A stretch of 64,000 nt of DNA from Clostridia bacterium (GCA_017443895.1 JAFSXU010000077.1:25788-89787); one strand, 5' to 3'; shown: positions 28,392 to 36,730, counted from the first letter of the stretch. The notes: generated by a model not told the origin, from the letters alone. Numbers and translations are program-made.

Positions 28392-29750
28392 ATGGAGAAA
28401 ATATTTAAACTCAAAGAACATGGCACAACGGTAAAAACCGAGATTATCGCAGGTATTACAACCTTCTTGTCAATGGTTTATATCCTTGCTGTCAACCCGT
28501 CAATGCTTGCAGCAGCAGGTATGGACCCGGCGGCTGTATTTACAGCAACCGCAGTTTCAGCGGCAATCGCAACACTGGTAATGGCATTTTATGCTAACTA
28601 TCCTGTAATGCTTGCATCAGGTATGGGACTTAATGCATACTTTGCATATTCTGTATGCGGAAGCCTGGCAGAAGCGGGAATTACAGAGCCTTGGAAGGTT
28701 GCATTAACAGCGGTATTGGTTGAAGGTATCATATTTATGATCCTCTCAATTTTCAAGTTCCGTGAAACACTTGTAAACAAGGTTCCAAAGAACTTAAAGC
28801 TCGGTATCACAGCAGGTATCGGCTTGTTCATCGCAATCGTCGGCTTAAAGGGCGCAGGCATTGTTGTAGCAAGCGAGTCAACTTTGGTTGATATGGGAAG
28901 CATTACATCACCGCAGTTTGCTCTTGCAATGATTGGTCTTTTAATTATCGGTGTCCTTCATCATTACAAGGTTACAGGCTATATTCTTTGGGGAATTTTA
29001 GCTACTTGGATATTAGGTATCATTGCTCAGTTTGCAGGCTGGTATGTAGTAGATCCTGAGGTTGGAAACTACTCACTTCTGCCGTCATTTGCAGGCGCAA
29101 GCTTTGTTCCGAAGGCTCCTACAATGTTCGCATTCAGCTTTAGCTGGGCAGCAAAAAATATAGTTCACTTTGCAGCTATCGTTTTTGCATTCTTGTTCGT
29201 TGACTTATTCGATACCGCAGGAACGCTGATCGGTGTTGCAGCAAAGGGTAACTTGCTTGACGAGGATGGTAACCTTCCAAAGGCAGGTCCTGCTCTTATG
29301 TCAGATGCGATAGGTACAGTTGCAGGTGCATGTCTTGGTACATCAACAGTAACAAGTTATGTTGAGAGTAGCGCCGGTGTTGCTCAGGGCGGAAGAACGG
29401 GTTTAACAGCTCTTACAGGCGCAATTCTCTTCTTGGTTGCATTGTTCTTATCACCGATATTCCTTGCAATTCCGGGCTTTGCAACAACTCCTGCATTGGT
29501 ATTTGTAGGATTGTTAATGGCAAGCTCAGTAAAGGATATGGACTTTGAAAGTGACATTGCCGATGCAATGGGTGGTTTTATAGCGCTTATCATGATGCCG
29601 TTTACATATTCAATCGCAAACGGTATTATGTTTGGTATCTTATCATGGGTAATCTTAAAGATATTCACAGGTAAGGGTAAGGATATTCACCCTGTAATGT
29701 GGATTAGTGCGGCATTGTTCGTATTAAGAATTATAACCTTGGCGGTATAA
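28392..29750 (+). CDS. NCS2 family purine permease (AzgA/PbuG type)
   Basis: A 452-residue membrane protein with about 12 hydrophobic segments. Conserved family parts: EIIAGITTFLSMVYILAVNP at the N-terminus, MGLNAYFAYSV, GIGLFIAIVGLKGAGI, VDLFDTAGTLIGVA and TSTVTSYVESSAGVAQGGRTG. This AzgA-like group takes up hypoxanthine, guanine or adenine by proton symport; the exact substrate is not decided by sequence. Start ATG follows AAAGGGG. Single gene with its own promoter, structured leader and terminator. Confidence 0.9.
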   Translation: MEKIFKLKEHGTTVKTEIIAGITTFLSMVYILAVNPSMLAAAGMDPAAVFTATAVSAAIATLVMAFYANYPVMLASGMGLNAYFAYSVCGSLAEAGITEPWKVALTAVLVEGIIFMILSIFKFRETLVNKVPKNLKLGITAGIGLFIAIVGLKGAGIVVASESTLVDMGSITSPQFALAMIGLLIIGVLHHYKVTGYILWGILATWILGIIAQFAGWYVVDPEVGNYSLLPSFAGASFVPKAPTMFAFSFSWAAKNIVHFAAIVFAFLFVDLFDTAGTLIGVAAKGNLLDEDGNLPKAGPALMSDAIGTVAGACLGTSTVTSYVESSAGVAQGGRTGLTALTGAILFLVALFLSPIFLAIPGFATTPALVFVGLLMASSVKDMDFESDIADAMGGFIALIMMPFTYSIANGIMFGILSWVILKIFTGKGKDIHPVMWISAALFVLRIITLAV

Positions 29751-29765
29751 ATTAAGCTAAATATA

Positions 29766-29797
29766 AAAGAACTGTCAATATGGCAGTTCTTTTTTTG
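29766..29797 (+). terminator. Terminator of the purine permease gene
   Basis: AAGAACTG / CAGTTCTT stem with a 9-base loop and a long T-run. Confidence 0.88.
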
Positions 29798-29800
29798 TAC

Positions 29801-29829
29801 AAAAAAAGGCTGATGCCAAAGCATCAGCC
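29801..29829 (-). terminator. Terminator of metK
   Basis: GGCTGATGC / GCATCAGCC stem with a 4-base loop and, on the minus strand, seven Ts. It is convergent with the preceding permease terminator. Confidence 0.9.
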
Positions 29830-29840
29830 TCATAAATTAT

Positions 29841-31025
29841 TTATTCAATAGCTTGTTTTAATGCCTCTGCCTTATCCGTATCTTCCCATCTTACGCCAAG
29901 GTCAACTCGTCCCATATGTCCGTATGATGCAAGGTTACGGTATATCGGTTTTCTTAAATCAAGATCCTTTATAATTGAGTACGGTCTTAGGTCAAATACC
30001 TTTTCAATCGCCTTTTCAATCTTATCATCACTTACCGTTCCTGTGCCGAATGTATCAACCATAATTGAAACAGGGTTTGCAACACCTATCGCATATGCAA
30101 GCTCAACCTCACACTTCTTTGCAAGACCTGCGGCAACAACATTTTTTGCAACATATCTTGCCGCATACGCAGCTGAACGGTCAACCTTTGTCGGGTCCTT
30201 GCCTGAAAAAGCACCGCCACCGTGACGGGCATAACCGCCGTATGTATCAACGATAATCTTTCTTCCCGTAAGACCGCTGTCGCCCTGAGGTCCGCCTACA
30301 ACGAAACGGCCTGTAGGGTTAATAAAATACTTTGTATTCTCATCAATAAGCTCGGCAGGAATAACGGGGAGGATAACCTCTCTTTTTATATCCTCTCTTA
30401 ACTGCTCAATCGTAACATCGGGTGAGTGCTGTGATGATACAACTACCGCATCAACTCTTACAGGCTCACCGTCTATATATTCAACCGTTACCTGTGACTT
30501 GCCATCGGGTCTTAAATAATCAAGAGTTCCGTTCTTTCTGACCTCGGTAAGACGCTTTGTAAGCTTGTGCGCCAAGGATATGGGCATTGGCATAAGCTCG
30601 GGAGTTTCATCACACGCATAGCCAAACATCATACCCTGGTCGCCTGCACCTGTTGAGTTTTCGTCATCGTTTCCGCCTGCTTCTCTGTTTTCAAAGCCCG
30701 AATTTACGCCCTGAGCAATATCGGGTGACTGCTCATCAATTGATGTAACAACGGCACAGGTGTTGCCGTCAAAGCCGTACTTGGCTCTGTCATAGCCAAT
30801 ATCTAAAACAACCTGCCTTGCAATGCTTGCAAAATCAACATAGCAATTTGTTGTTATTTCGCCCATTATTGACACGATACCCGTTGTACAGGTTGTCTCG
30901 CAAGCAACTCTTGACATTGGATCCTGCTTTAAAAGCTCGTCAAGTATGGCATCTGAAATCTGGTCGCATATTTTATCGGGATGTCCCTCTGTAACAGACT
31001 CAGAAGTAAATAATTTCTTACTCAT
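29841..31025 (-). CDS. metK: S-adenosylmethionine synthetase
   Basis: Makes SAM from methionine and ATP. About 394 residues. It begins [20 protein letters not shown]; other conserved parts are [32 protein letters not shown], the P-loop-like [19 protein letters not shown], and GVRWEDTD near the end. The ATG at 31025 lies 8 bases from GGAAAGGA; an in-frame ATG at 31049 would overlap that site. No SAM riboswitch is visible upstream; instead the transcript should start with a simple hairpin. Confidence 0.95.
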   Translation of the reverse strand: MSKKLFTSESVTEGHPDKICDQISDAILDELLKQDPMSRVACETTCTTGIVSIMGEITTNCYVDFASIARQVVLDIGYDRAKYGFDGNTCAVVTSIDEQSPDIAQGVNSGFENREAGGNDDENSTGAGDQGMMFGYACDETPELMPMPISLAHKLTKRLTEVRKNGTLDYLRPDGKSQVTVEYIDGEPVRVDAVVVSSQHSPDVTIEQLREDIKREVILPVIPAELIDENTKYFINPTGRFVVGGPQGDSGLTGRKIIVDTYGGYARHGGGAFSGKDPTKVDRSAAYAARYVAKNVVAAGLAKKCEVELAYAIGVANPVSIMVDTFGTGTVSDDKIEKAIEKVFDLRPYSIIKDLDLRKPIYRNLASYGHMGRVDLGVRWEDTDKAEALKQAIE

Positions 31026-31075
31026 AATCTTTTCCTTTCCATAATTCATATATAAAATTATTTATAAACTAAAAC

Positions 31076-31104
31076 GGTACTTGCAAAGACTTTATGCAAG
31101 TACC
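31076..31104 (-). promoter_or_regulatory. 5'-terminal hairpin of metK mRNA
   Basis: A perfect 10-bp stem GGTACTTGCA / TGCAAGTACC with a 9-base loop. It begins about 4 bases after the -10 element, so it should form the very 5' end of the metK transcript. Such a hairpin may stabilise the mRNA. It has no strong T-run, so a lexA terminator role is less likely. Confidence 0.6.
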
Positions 31105-31107
31105 ATT

Positions 31108-31136
31108 ATTTTAACTTATATAGCACAAAATGTCAA
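31108..31136 (-). promoter_or_regulatory. Promoter of metK
   Basis: On the minus strand consensus TTGACA, 17 bases, TAAAAT, about 85 bases before the start codon. Confidence 0.8.
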
Positions 31137-31185
31137 TAAATAAGCACAAAAACAAAATAATTGTAACATTCTGTACCGTCAGAGC

Positions 31186-31833
31186 TTAAAATCGTCTGAA
31201 TACTCCGACAACCTTACCAATTATCGAGCACTCATTAACAATAATCGGCTCCATTGTATCGTTTTCAGGCTGTAGCCTGAAATGTCCGTTTTCTTTGTAG
31301 AAGGTTTTAACCGTTGCCTCATCATCATTTACGAGCGCAACCACAATATCGCCGTTTGAAGCGGTAGGCTGTTCCTCAACTATTATATAATCCCCGTCTA
31401 AAATGGCGGCATTTATCATTGATTCACCCTGAACCTTTAGCATAAACAGGTTTTTGTTGTGCGCAAACGCCATAGGCAGAGGGAATGTTTCGGTATTATC
31501 CTGTATGGCGGTAATCGGCATACCTGCCGTAACCTTGCCGTACATGGGAACATCAATATATTTATCCGAGGTGTCTGTATTTATCGGAATAACATTTGAT
31601 TTCTCCTTGCCCTTGGGCACATAGTTTACAAGGCGCATTGAACGGTTTTTCAACGGATTTTTAACGATATATCCTGCATTTTCCAGTTTCTTTAAACGGC
31701 TGTGTACCGTTGCGGTTGATGCAAGGCCTACAGCCTTTCCAATCTCTCTTACCGATGGGGGATACCCAAATTCTTCAATCTGCTCATATATAAAATCAAG
31801 AATTTCATAATCCTTTGCCGACATACTTGCCAT
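31186..31833 (-). CDS. lexA: SOS repressor LexA
   Basis: A 215-residue repressor. The N-terminal winged helix has YPPSVREIGKAVGLASTATV. The autocleavage site is Ala-Gly in KVTAGMP; the catalytic Ser is in GESMINAAILDGD and the Lys in DDEATVKTFY. RecA filaments trigger self-cleavage and derepression. Start ATG at 31833 follows GGAGG. Two LexA boxes upstream indicate autoregulation. Confidence 0.95.
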   Translation of the reverse strand: MASMSAKDYEILDFIYEQIEEFGYPPSVREIGKAVGLASTATVHSRLKKLENAGYIVKNPLKNRSMRLVNYVPKGKEKSNVIPINTDTSDKYIDVPMYGKVTAGMPITAIQDNTETFPLPMAFAHNKNLFMLKVQGESMINAAILDGDYIIVEEQPTASNGDIVVALVNDDEATVKTFYKENGHFRLQPENDTMEPIIVNECSIIGKVVGVFRRF

Positions 31834-31854
31834 AACAAAACCTCCTCAAAAATA

Positions 31855-31868
31855 AGCACATATGTTTG
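31855..31868. promoter_or_regulatory. LexA box 1 (downstream of lexA transcription start)
   Basis: AGCACATATGTTTG resembles the Firmicutes SOS box (CGAAC-N4-GTTCG type) with one mismatch in the left half-site plus the outer base. It lies between the lexA promoter and start codon. Confidence 0.6.
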
Positions 31869-31876
31869 TTATCTTC

Positions 31877-31905
31877 ATTATATCAGAACTTTTTGTAAAA
31901 GTCAA
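31877..31905 (-). promoter_or_regulatory. Promoter of lexA
   Basis: On the minus strand TTGACT, 17 bases, TATAAT. The -35 shares bases with LexA box 2. Confidence 0.8.
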
Positions 31906-31916
31906 ACATATTTTCG
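31903..31916. promoter_or_regulatory. LexA box 2 (over the lexA -35)
   Basis: On the minus strand CGAAAATATGTTTG differs from CGAACATATGTTYG by one base and overlaps the first bases of the -35 element, a direct way for LexA to block polymerase. Confidence 0.7.
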
Positions 31917-31936
31917 CTTTTTTTGGTTTTATGGCT

Positions 31937-33295
31937 CTATACCGTTAAAATCCCGTTTGCAGACTCTAAAAGAAGCAGAATTTCTTCCTCTCTGCCGTTT
32001 TGAGCATTTATATAGATAAGGAAATTTTTATTTGCGAATGTGCCGTGTATTTCATAGCACAGTACCTCGTTTAAGCTGTCCTTTGGAATTATTGCAAGTC
32101 CGTCTACATTGGCGGAAAGTCTCTTTGAAACTTTTGATAGGGCATCGTCTGAAGAGAGTGTAATGGCGGATATATCACGGTCTGTATGATTCATTAAATA
32201 ACCGTTTGTTTCAAGACCTATAACCTCGCCTGAATCCAGAGCAACCTTTACTTTTATAAGATCACTGTAGCAGATAATGCCGTTATCGGAATATGCAAAG
32301 TTTATTGTTGCACTGTTGTCGGTTTTTTCGTAATAGCTGTTCTCCATATCCATAAATCCATGCTCGTCAAGGTATGCCCTTGCAATTTTTACTGCAGAGT
32401 CAACATCATAGTTTTCTTTACCGCTGTTTTCCTTGTTGTTAAGGTATGAGAGAATATATCCGCCGTTTCTTGTAACGCTTATTGATATTTCATCCGTTTT
32501 TGACCGCCTTGTAAAGTTGTAGCTTTCTATGGCTGTGTTTTCGGAAAGGTATTGAAATTTTAACTCCGATGAATCAATGCCCAAAAAATCAGAGGCGATT
32601 TTAAGTGCCCTTGTGCGTGTAATTTGCGGTGCATTCTTTAGCATCGGGGATTCTCTGTTTTCTATATGCTCCGAAAACGGCCCGTCATATATTAAAGAAG
32701 GGTATCCGTCAAATGATTTTTCAACATTTTCAAGGCTTGCCAAAATATCGCTGTCTGTTGCAAATGCGGTATTGGCTGAGCGGTTTTTTGATGATGCAAG
32801 AGTTAATTCTCCGCTGTATATTTTTTGTTCAATCTCTAAAAGCTCTTGCTTTAGCGAGGTTGAATACTCGTTTAGTGAGGCAAGATTTTTATATGCCTCC
32901 TCTGAAATTTCGTTTCCGTTTATCATATCCTGTGACAATACATAGGTATAATCGGCGACCTGGGATAGGAATTTTGCGGTTTTGTCAAGCTCTACCTGGC
33001 TTGTAGGCATACATGCAAGTGCCGCTTTTGCCTCCGATGATTGGTTGAAAATTTGGAGTGCAAGCGTGGATAATTGTGACGGTGAGTTTACAAGCTGTGC
33101 TTTTGTAAGCTCTATATCAATATCGTCAATGTATGATACCAAATCATGAAACGCTCTGTTGTATTGGTTCTCTACCGAGGTTTCCAAAGCCTGTGCATTT
33201 CTTTGCATTGCAATACCCCAGAAAAATATCAGTAAAAGTGCCGCACCCAAAATTGAATATAGCCAAATATGAATACTGTGTTTTGAATTGTCCAT
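31937..33295 (-). CDS. ypeB: Germination protein YpeB
   Basis: A 452-residue spore protein needed to place and stabilise the cortex-lytic enzyme SleB. An N-terminal transmembrane helix (about residues 9-27) is followed by a long helical region, then repeated PepSY-type modules (for example around TRTRALKIASDFLGID, DVDSAVKIARAYLDEHGF and LSSDDALSKVSKRLSA). It lies just after sleB on the same strand, the conserved pair. Its presence implies an endospore former. Confidence 0.9.
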   Translation of the reverse strand: MDNSKHSIHIWLYSILGAALLLIFFWGIAMQRNAQALETSVENQYNRAFHDLVSYIDDIDIELTKAQLVNSPSQLSTLALQIFNQSSEAKAALACMPTSQVELDKTAKFLSQVADYTYVLSQDMINGNEISEEAYKNLASLNEYSTSLKQELLEIEQKIYSGELTLASSKNRSANTAFATDSDILASLENVEKSFDGYPSLIYDGPFSEHIENRESPMLKNAPQITRTRALKIASDFLGIDSSELKFQYLSENTAIESYNFTRRSKTDEISISVTRNGGYILSYLNNKENSGKENYDVDSAVKIARAYLDEHGFMDMENSYYEKTDNSATINFAYSDNGIICYSDLIKVKVALDSGEVIGLETNGYLMNHTDRDISAITLSSDDALSKVSKRLSANVDGLAIIPKDSLNEVLCYEIHGTFANKNFLIYINAQNGREEEILLLLESANGILTV

Positions 33296-33308
33296 TTATA
33301 TTTCCCCT

Positions 33309-33758
33309 TTATTTGCAAAATCTGTGTCTGCCGATTATCGTTATAAGCTGTCGTGACCAAATCCATGAGCTTGTTGCGGTATCGGGATTAAAATAGTATA
33401 TCGCTCCGTAGGAAGGATCCCAGCCGTTCATTGCATCCTGGCAAGCCTTGTATACAGTTGAGCCCTCTCTTATAGGTACATTTATCTGTCCGTCTGATAC
33501 CGCGGTAAAAGCTCCTGGCTGATATATAACATCGGGAATGCTGTTTGGGAATGACGGGTGCTTTACACGGTTTAGAATAACCGCCGCAACGGCTACCTGT
33601 CCCTCATACGGCTCGCCCCTTGCCTCACCGTTTACCGCTCTTGCAAGCAGTTGAAGGTTTGAGGTATAGTTTGTGGCTCTTGCCTTGTTTGTGGTATATA
33701 TGCCTACCGATACAAACAGTATCGCAAGAGATAGTATTAAAGGTATAAATTTTTTCAT
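33309..33758 (-). CDS. sleB: Spore cortex-lytic/cell wall hydrolase, SleB catalytic-domain type
   Basis: About 149 residues. A signal peptide or membrane anchor (MKKFIPLILSLAILFVSVGI) is followed by the Hydrolase_2 domain: NLQLLARAVNGEARGEPYEG with the catalytic Glu in NGEARGE, and VAVAAVILNRVKHPSFPNS. It lacks the N-terminal peptidoglycan-binding domain of Bacillus SleB. ATG at 33758 is 9 bases from GGAGG; an in-frame ATG further upstream is unsupported. Pairing with ypeB supports a germination role. Confidence 0.87.
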   Translation of the reverse strand: MKKFIPLILSLAILFVSVGIYTTNKARATNYTSNLQLLARAVNGEARGEPYEGQVAVAAVILNRVKHPSFPNSIPDVIYQPGAFTAVSDGQINVPIREGSTVYKACQDAMNGWDPSYGAIYYFNPDTATSSWIWSRQLITIIGRHRFCK

Positions 33759-33871
33759 AGTAAATGACCTCCTAATCATATCTTGCCTAAAATACAGTAA
33801 ATAATGTATACAAATGAGAAAAAATGTTAAAGATTATTCTAAAATCATAATTGAAAAGTGTAAAGTCTGAA

Positions 33872-33962
33872 AAAATGCTCGTCGCATAGCACTGTTGCTG
33901 AGGACTTGAAGTACACAAGTACGACTGCGTCCCTCATAACAGCACTCTGCTTAGAGCATTTT
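33872..33962. repeat. 91-bp imperfect palindrome
   Basis: The arms AAAATGCTC and GAGCATTTT are perfect, and inner blocks also match (CTGTT with AACAG, TGAGG with CCTCA, GTAC with GTAC at the tip). Arms are about 43 bases. It sits between divergent sleB and a small ORF. It resembles a small mobile or dispersed palindromic repeat, or a structured RNA. Confidence 0.65.
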
Positions 33963-33998
33963 CCCGGACGGTTTTGAGAAGGGAGTTAATGGTTATTT

Positions 33999-34181
33999 AT
34001 GAATAAAATAATTTATGCAATAGCAGTTTCACTTATTATATGTGCAATATTTTCAAATACCACATACGGACACGGTATAACACTTGTGTATCCGCCTATA
34101 AGCAGTGAACGGGTAATTGACGCAAAACCGCAGCTCAAACTAAAAAGCGTTGAAATAATAAAAAGAATATTGGAAAAATAA
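33999..34181 (+). CDS. Small putative exported peptide, unknown
   Basis: A 60-residue ORF with a hydrophobic N-terminal stretch (about residues 4-23) like a signal peptide, then a short polar region ending in KRILEK. GGGAG lies 13 bases upstream, a poor spacing, and a competing 5-codon frame lies between. It could be a real small secreted protein or chance. No family recognised. Confidence 0.35.
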   Translation: MNKIIYAIAVSLIICAIFSNTTYGHGITLVYPPISSERVIDAKPQLKLKSVEIIKRILEK

Positions 34182-34194
34182 TATAAATCGCATA

Positions 34195-34223
34195 TTGAAA
34201 AGATATGGACAGTGTGCTACAAT
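34195..34223 (+). promoter_or_regulatory. Promoter of the ClC transporter gene
   Basis: TTGAAA, 17 bases, TACAAT. Transcription should begin near 34230, which excludes the upstream in-frame ATG at 34212 as start codon. Confidence 0.75.
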
Positions 34224-34256
34224 ATATCTCAGATAATTATGAGAAGGATTGATAAA

Positions 34257-35531
34257 ATGTATCATTATTGGGTAAGAACACTGGCGCTTATGCGTCATGG
34301 AAGCAGATACATATCAGCGTTTATAAAATGGTCATTCTATGCAGGCATAACAGGACTTATCGGTGGATTTGTAGGAATGTTTTTCCATGTGAGTGTCGAA
34401 TGGGCAACGCATGAGCGAATAGCACACCCTGTATTTTTATATTTTCTGCCCCTTGTGGGATTGCTTATTGTAGGCTTGTATGATTCATTTGCGTCATATG
34501 AGGATAATTCAACCGATACGGTTGTTCAGTCGGTACGGCATAACGGGCGCAGAGTCCCGTTTACAATAGCACCGCTTATTTTCTTATCAACCGTACTTAC
34601 GCATCTTTGCGGAGGCAGTGCGGGCAGAGAGGGCGCGGCCCTGCAGCTTGGAGGCAGTATCGGCACACAGGTGGGTGACTGGTTCAGGGTCAATAAAAGG
34701 GAAACAAAAATTTTAATAATGTGCGGAATGAGCGCACTGTTTTCAGCACTGTTCGGAACACCGCTTACGGCAATTTTCTTTGCGATTGAAGTATCGCTTG
34801 TCGGGGTTATGATGTATCCTGCATTTATTCCGTGTATGGTATCATCTATTGTAGCGTATGCCGTAACCAGATTTAACGGTATCGAGCCTACACGCTTTGC
34901 GCTCATGAATTTACCTAAGGTAGATATTTATTCTATTGTATCAACGCTTATTATCGGTGTTTTGACTGCAATACTGAGCATAATGTTCTGCAAATTTATA
35001 AAGCTCGGCGAAAAAACCATGCACAGAATAAAAAATGAATATTTAAGGATATTCATAGGCGGAGTGGCGGTTGTTTTGCTTACTTTGCTTATCGGAACAA
35101 GGGACTATAACGGCTCTGGTATGGATATTATAACAAGAGCGGTAGAAGAGGGAAATGCAAACAGGCTTGCGTTTTTGTTAAAAATGATACTTACCGTTGT
35201 CACGATTTCTTCGGGCTATAAGGGCGGTGAGATTGTACCGACGCTATTTATAGGTGCAACATTTGGCTGTATGGTAAGCCATATTATCGGCTTTGATCCC
35301 GGCTTGGGCGCGGCAATAGGTATGACGGGAATGTTTTGCGGAATGTTAAATTGTCCCATAGCCTCGATATTTTTAAGTATTGAGCTTTTCGGCGCAGACG
35401 GTATGATGCTCTTTGTTATAGCCACGGGCGTAAGCTATATGCTTTCGGGATATTCGGGACTTTATAAAACGCAGAAAATCCTGTCGTCAAAATTGGGTGC
35501 ATACTATGTAAATAAGCACGCAAATAAATAA
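34257..35531 (+). CDS. ClC family chloride channel/antiporter
   Basis: About 424 residues with about 10-12 membrane segments. The signature GGSAGREGAALQLGGSIG contains the gating glutamate of GREGP-type motifs (here GREGA). KGGEIVPTLFIGATFG and a C-terminal SGYSGLYKTQ (likely chloride-coordinating Tyr) are also present. No CBS domains, as in short bacterial ClCs. Presence of the gating Glu fits either an H+/Cl- antiporter or fluoride-insensitive channel; this is not decided. ATG at 34257 follows AAGGA; it is the best start because the promoter overlaps the upstream one. Confidence 0.88.
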   Translation: MYHYWVRTLALMRHGSRYISAFIKWSFYAGITGLIGGFVGMFFHVSVEWATHERIAHPVFLYFLPLVGLLIVGLYDSFASYEDNSTDTVVQSVRHNGRRVPFTIAPLIFLSTVLTHLCGGSAGREGAALQLGGSIGTQVGDWFRVNKRETKILIMCGMSALFSALFGTPLTAIFFAIEVSLVGVMMYPAFIPCMVSSIVAYAVTRFNGIEPTRFALMNLPKVDIYSIVSTLIIGVLTAILSIMFCKFIKLGEKTMHRIKNEYLRIFIGGVAVVLLTLLIGTRDYNGSGMDIITRAVEEGNANRLAFLLKMILTVVTISSGYKGGEIVPTLFIGATFGCMVSHIIGFDPGLGAAIGMTGMFCGMLNCPIASIFLSIELFGADGMMLFVIATGVSYMLSGYSGLYKTQKILSSKLGAYYVNKHANK

Positions 35532-35546
35532 AATTTATAAAAATGC

Positions 35547-35575
35547 TTGACAAATCATAGATTTATTGGTATACT
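35547..35575 (+). promoter_or_regulatory. Promoter of tRNA-Asp
   Basis: TTGACA, 17 bases, TATACT, about 33 bases before the mature tRNA. Confidence 0.8.
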
Positions 35576-35607
35576 AACAGGGCAGTCAATGAGAAACTGC
35601 TTTGTAT

Positions 35608-35684
35608 GGCCCGGTAGTTCAGTTGGTTAGAACGCCAGCCTGTCACGCTGGAGGTCGTGAGTTCGAGCCTCATCCGGGTCGCCA
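35608..35684 (+). tRNA. tRNA-Asp (GTC)
   Basis: Complete cloverleaf of 77 bases with encoded CCA. Acceptor GGCCCGG / CCGGGTC, anticodon stem CCAGC / GCTGG around loop CTGTCAC (anticodon GTC), T arm GTGAG-TTCGAGC-CTCAT. The tRNA is intact and shows no sign of acting as the integration site. Confidence 0.97.
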
Positions 35685-35715
35685 AAAAACGACAAGCGAA
35701 AGCTTGTCGTTTTTT
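35685..35715 (+). terminator. Terminator of tRNA-Asp
   Basis: A perfect 13-bp stem AAAAACGACAAGC / GCTTGTCGTTTTT with a GAAA loop, starting right after CCA. Confidence 0.9.
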
Positions 35716-35744
35716 GTATTATTCATTATTCATTATTCATTAAA

Positions 35745-35816
35745 CAAAAAAACAGAGGCTACACCGATAGGATGACTTCCGTTTCCGAAAGTGAGAGCCT
35801 ATCCATCACCTCTGCT
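35745..35816 (-). ncRNA. Unassigned small structured RNA gene
   Basis: On the minus strand a perfect promoter is followed by about 72 bases that fold into one stacked hairpin. Helix 1 is CAGAGG / CCTCTG, helix 2 GATAGG / CCTATC, helix 3 ACTTTCG / CGGAAGT capped by GAAA, with asymmetric internal loops between, and then seven Ts. No reading frame of note. It may be a known orphan Clostridia RNA family, an antitoxin-type RNA or something new. I cannot name it. Confidence 0.7.
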
Positions 35817-35822
35817 AAGCCG

Positions 35823-35851
35823 ATTATATCAAATGTTGTCTTAGATGTCAA
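35823..35851 (-). promoter_or_regulatory. Perfect consensus promoter of the small RNA
   Basis: On the minus strand TTGACA, 17 bases, TATAAT. Start is expected near 35816, just before helix 1. Confidence 0.88.
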
Positions 35852-35919
35852 TATCGCAAAAATATTATTGGTTTAATAGATAATGTTAGTGAAAAACTAT
35901 ATACGATAGGAGAAAGAAT

Positions 35920-36276
35920 ATGATTAAATTTATCTGTTATCCCAAATGTTCAACCTGTAAAAAGGCGCAAAAGTGGCTTGATGAAAACAATATTGAATAT
36001 CAGATACGGGACATAAAAGAAGAAAATCCAAGCTATGAGGAATTGTCGACTTGGTATAAAATGAGCGGATTTGTGCTTAAAAAATTCTTTAATACATCGG
36101 GAATACAGTATAGGGCAATGGAGCTTAAAACAAAGCTTCCCAATATGTCAGAGGAAGAACAGTTAAAACTGCTCTCAACAGACGGAATGTTGGTAAAACG
36201 CCCGCTTGTTGTAGGTGATGACTTTGTTTTAACAGGCTTTAAGGAAAGCGATTGGGAAGATAAGCTATTGAAATAG
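35920..36276 (+). CDS. ArsC/Spx family thioredoxin-fold protein
   Basis: A 118-residue protein of the ArsC/Spx/MgsR superfamily. The N-terminal CSTCKKA has the CxxC redox pair. KRPLVVGDDFVLTGFKESDW near the end has the family's conserved RP segment. Database tools often call these arsenate reductases, but there is no ars context; Spx-type regulators usually have CxxC too. Redox enzyme versus polymerase-binding regulator is not decided. Start ATG follows AGGAGA. Confidence 0.8.
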   Translation: MIKFICYPKCSTCKKAQKWLDENNIEYQIRDIKEENPSYEELSTWYKMSGFVLKKFFNTSGIQYRAMELKTKLPNMSEEEQLKLLSTDGMLVKRPLVVGDDFVLTGFKESDWEDKLLK

Positions 36277-36304
36277 GAGCTGTTAATAGGATTTAACAGC
36301 TCCT
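36275..36304. terminator. Convergent hairpin between arsC-like gene and catalase remnant
   Basis: A perfect 12-bp stem AGGAGCTGTTAA / TTAACAGCTCCT with a 6-base loop. Only short T-runs, so it is a modest bidirectional terminator. Confidence 0.55.
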
Positions 36305-36311
36305 TAAATGA

Positions 36312-36728
36312 TTATTTCTTTTTAATTCCTGTTCCCATAACTTTTTTGTGCTTTAAATCGTCTTGAAGTTTGTTCAATGCCTCACCGAAACGCTGGAAAT
36401 GTACAACTTCTCTTTGTCTTAAAAATTTGATTACTTCGTTTACATCCGCATCATCACTAAGTCTTAGGATGTTGTCATACACCGCGCGCGCCTTTTGCTC
36501 TGCCGCTAAGTCCTCGTAGAGATTTGTAAGCGGATCGCCGGTTACGGCAATTGATGCGGCGTTAAACGGTGAGCCTTGCGCATTTTGAGGGAATACGCTG
36601 TTGCCGTTGTCGGCATAATATTCCCAAGCTCCTAATTCTTTCCATTCATCGGGCTTTGTTCCGTTGTTTAACTGTGTAATAAGAGTTCCGACCATTTCAA
36701 GGTGGCCTAACTCCTCAACGCCCACATC
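36312..36728 (-). pseudogene. Manganese catalase / CotJC spore coat protein, 5' truncated
   Basis: About 137 residues matching only the C-terminal part of the manganese catalase family: EELGHLEMVGTLITQL (metal-ligand Glu/His helix), DLAAEQKARAVYDNILRL and REVVHFQRFGEAL. The family is about 190-300 residues long and the first metal-ligand helices are missing. Upstream in frame a TAA lies only a few codons away, and unrelated sequence begins at about 36730. A GTG at the edge could start a fragment, but an active enzyme is not expected. The break marks the probable edge of the inserted element. Confidence 0.8.
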
Positions 36729-36730
36729 GT

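Noticed and set aside
31026..31185. SAM riboswitch upstream of metK
   Set aside because: The transcript start predicted from the promoter leaves only about 85 bases, filled by one simple hairpin; no SAM aptamer core is visible.
34212..34256. Upstream in-frame ATG of the ClC gene
   Set aside because: It lies within the spacer and -10 of the promoter, so it cannot be in the mRNA.
35608..35684. tRNA-Asp as integration site of the element
   Set aside because: The tRNA is followed by its own terminator, a small RNA gene and the arsC-like gene before the foreign segment begins, and no copy of the tRNA 3' end was found at the junction.
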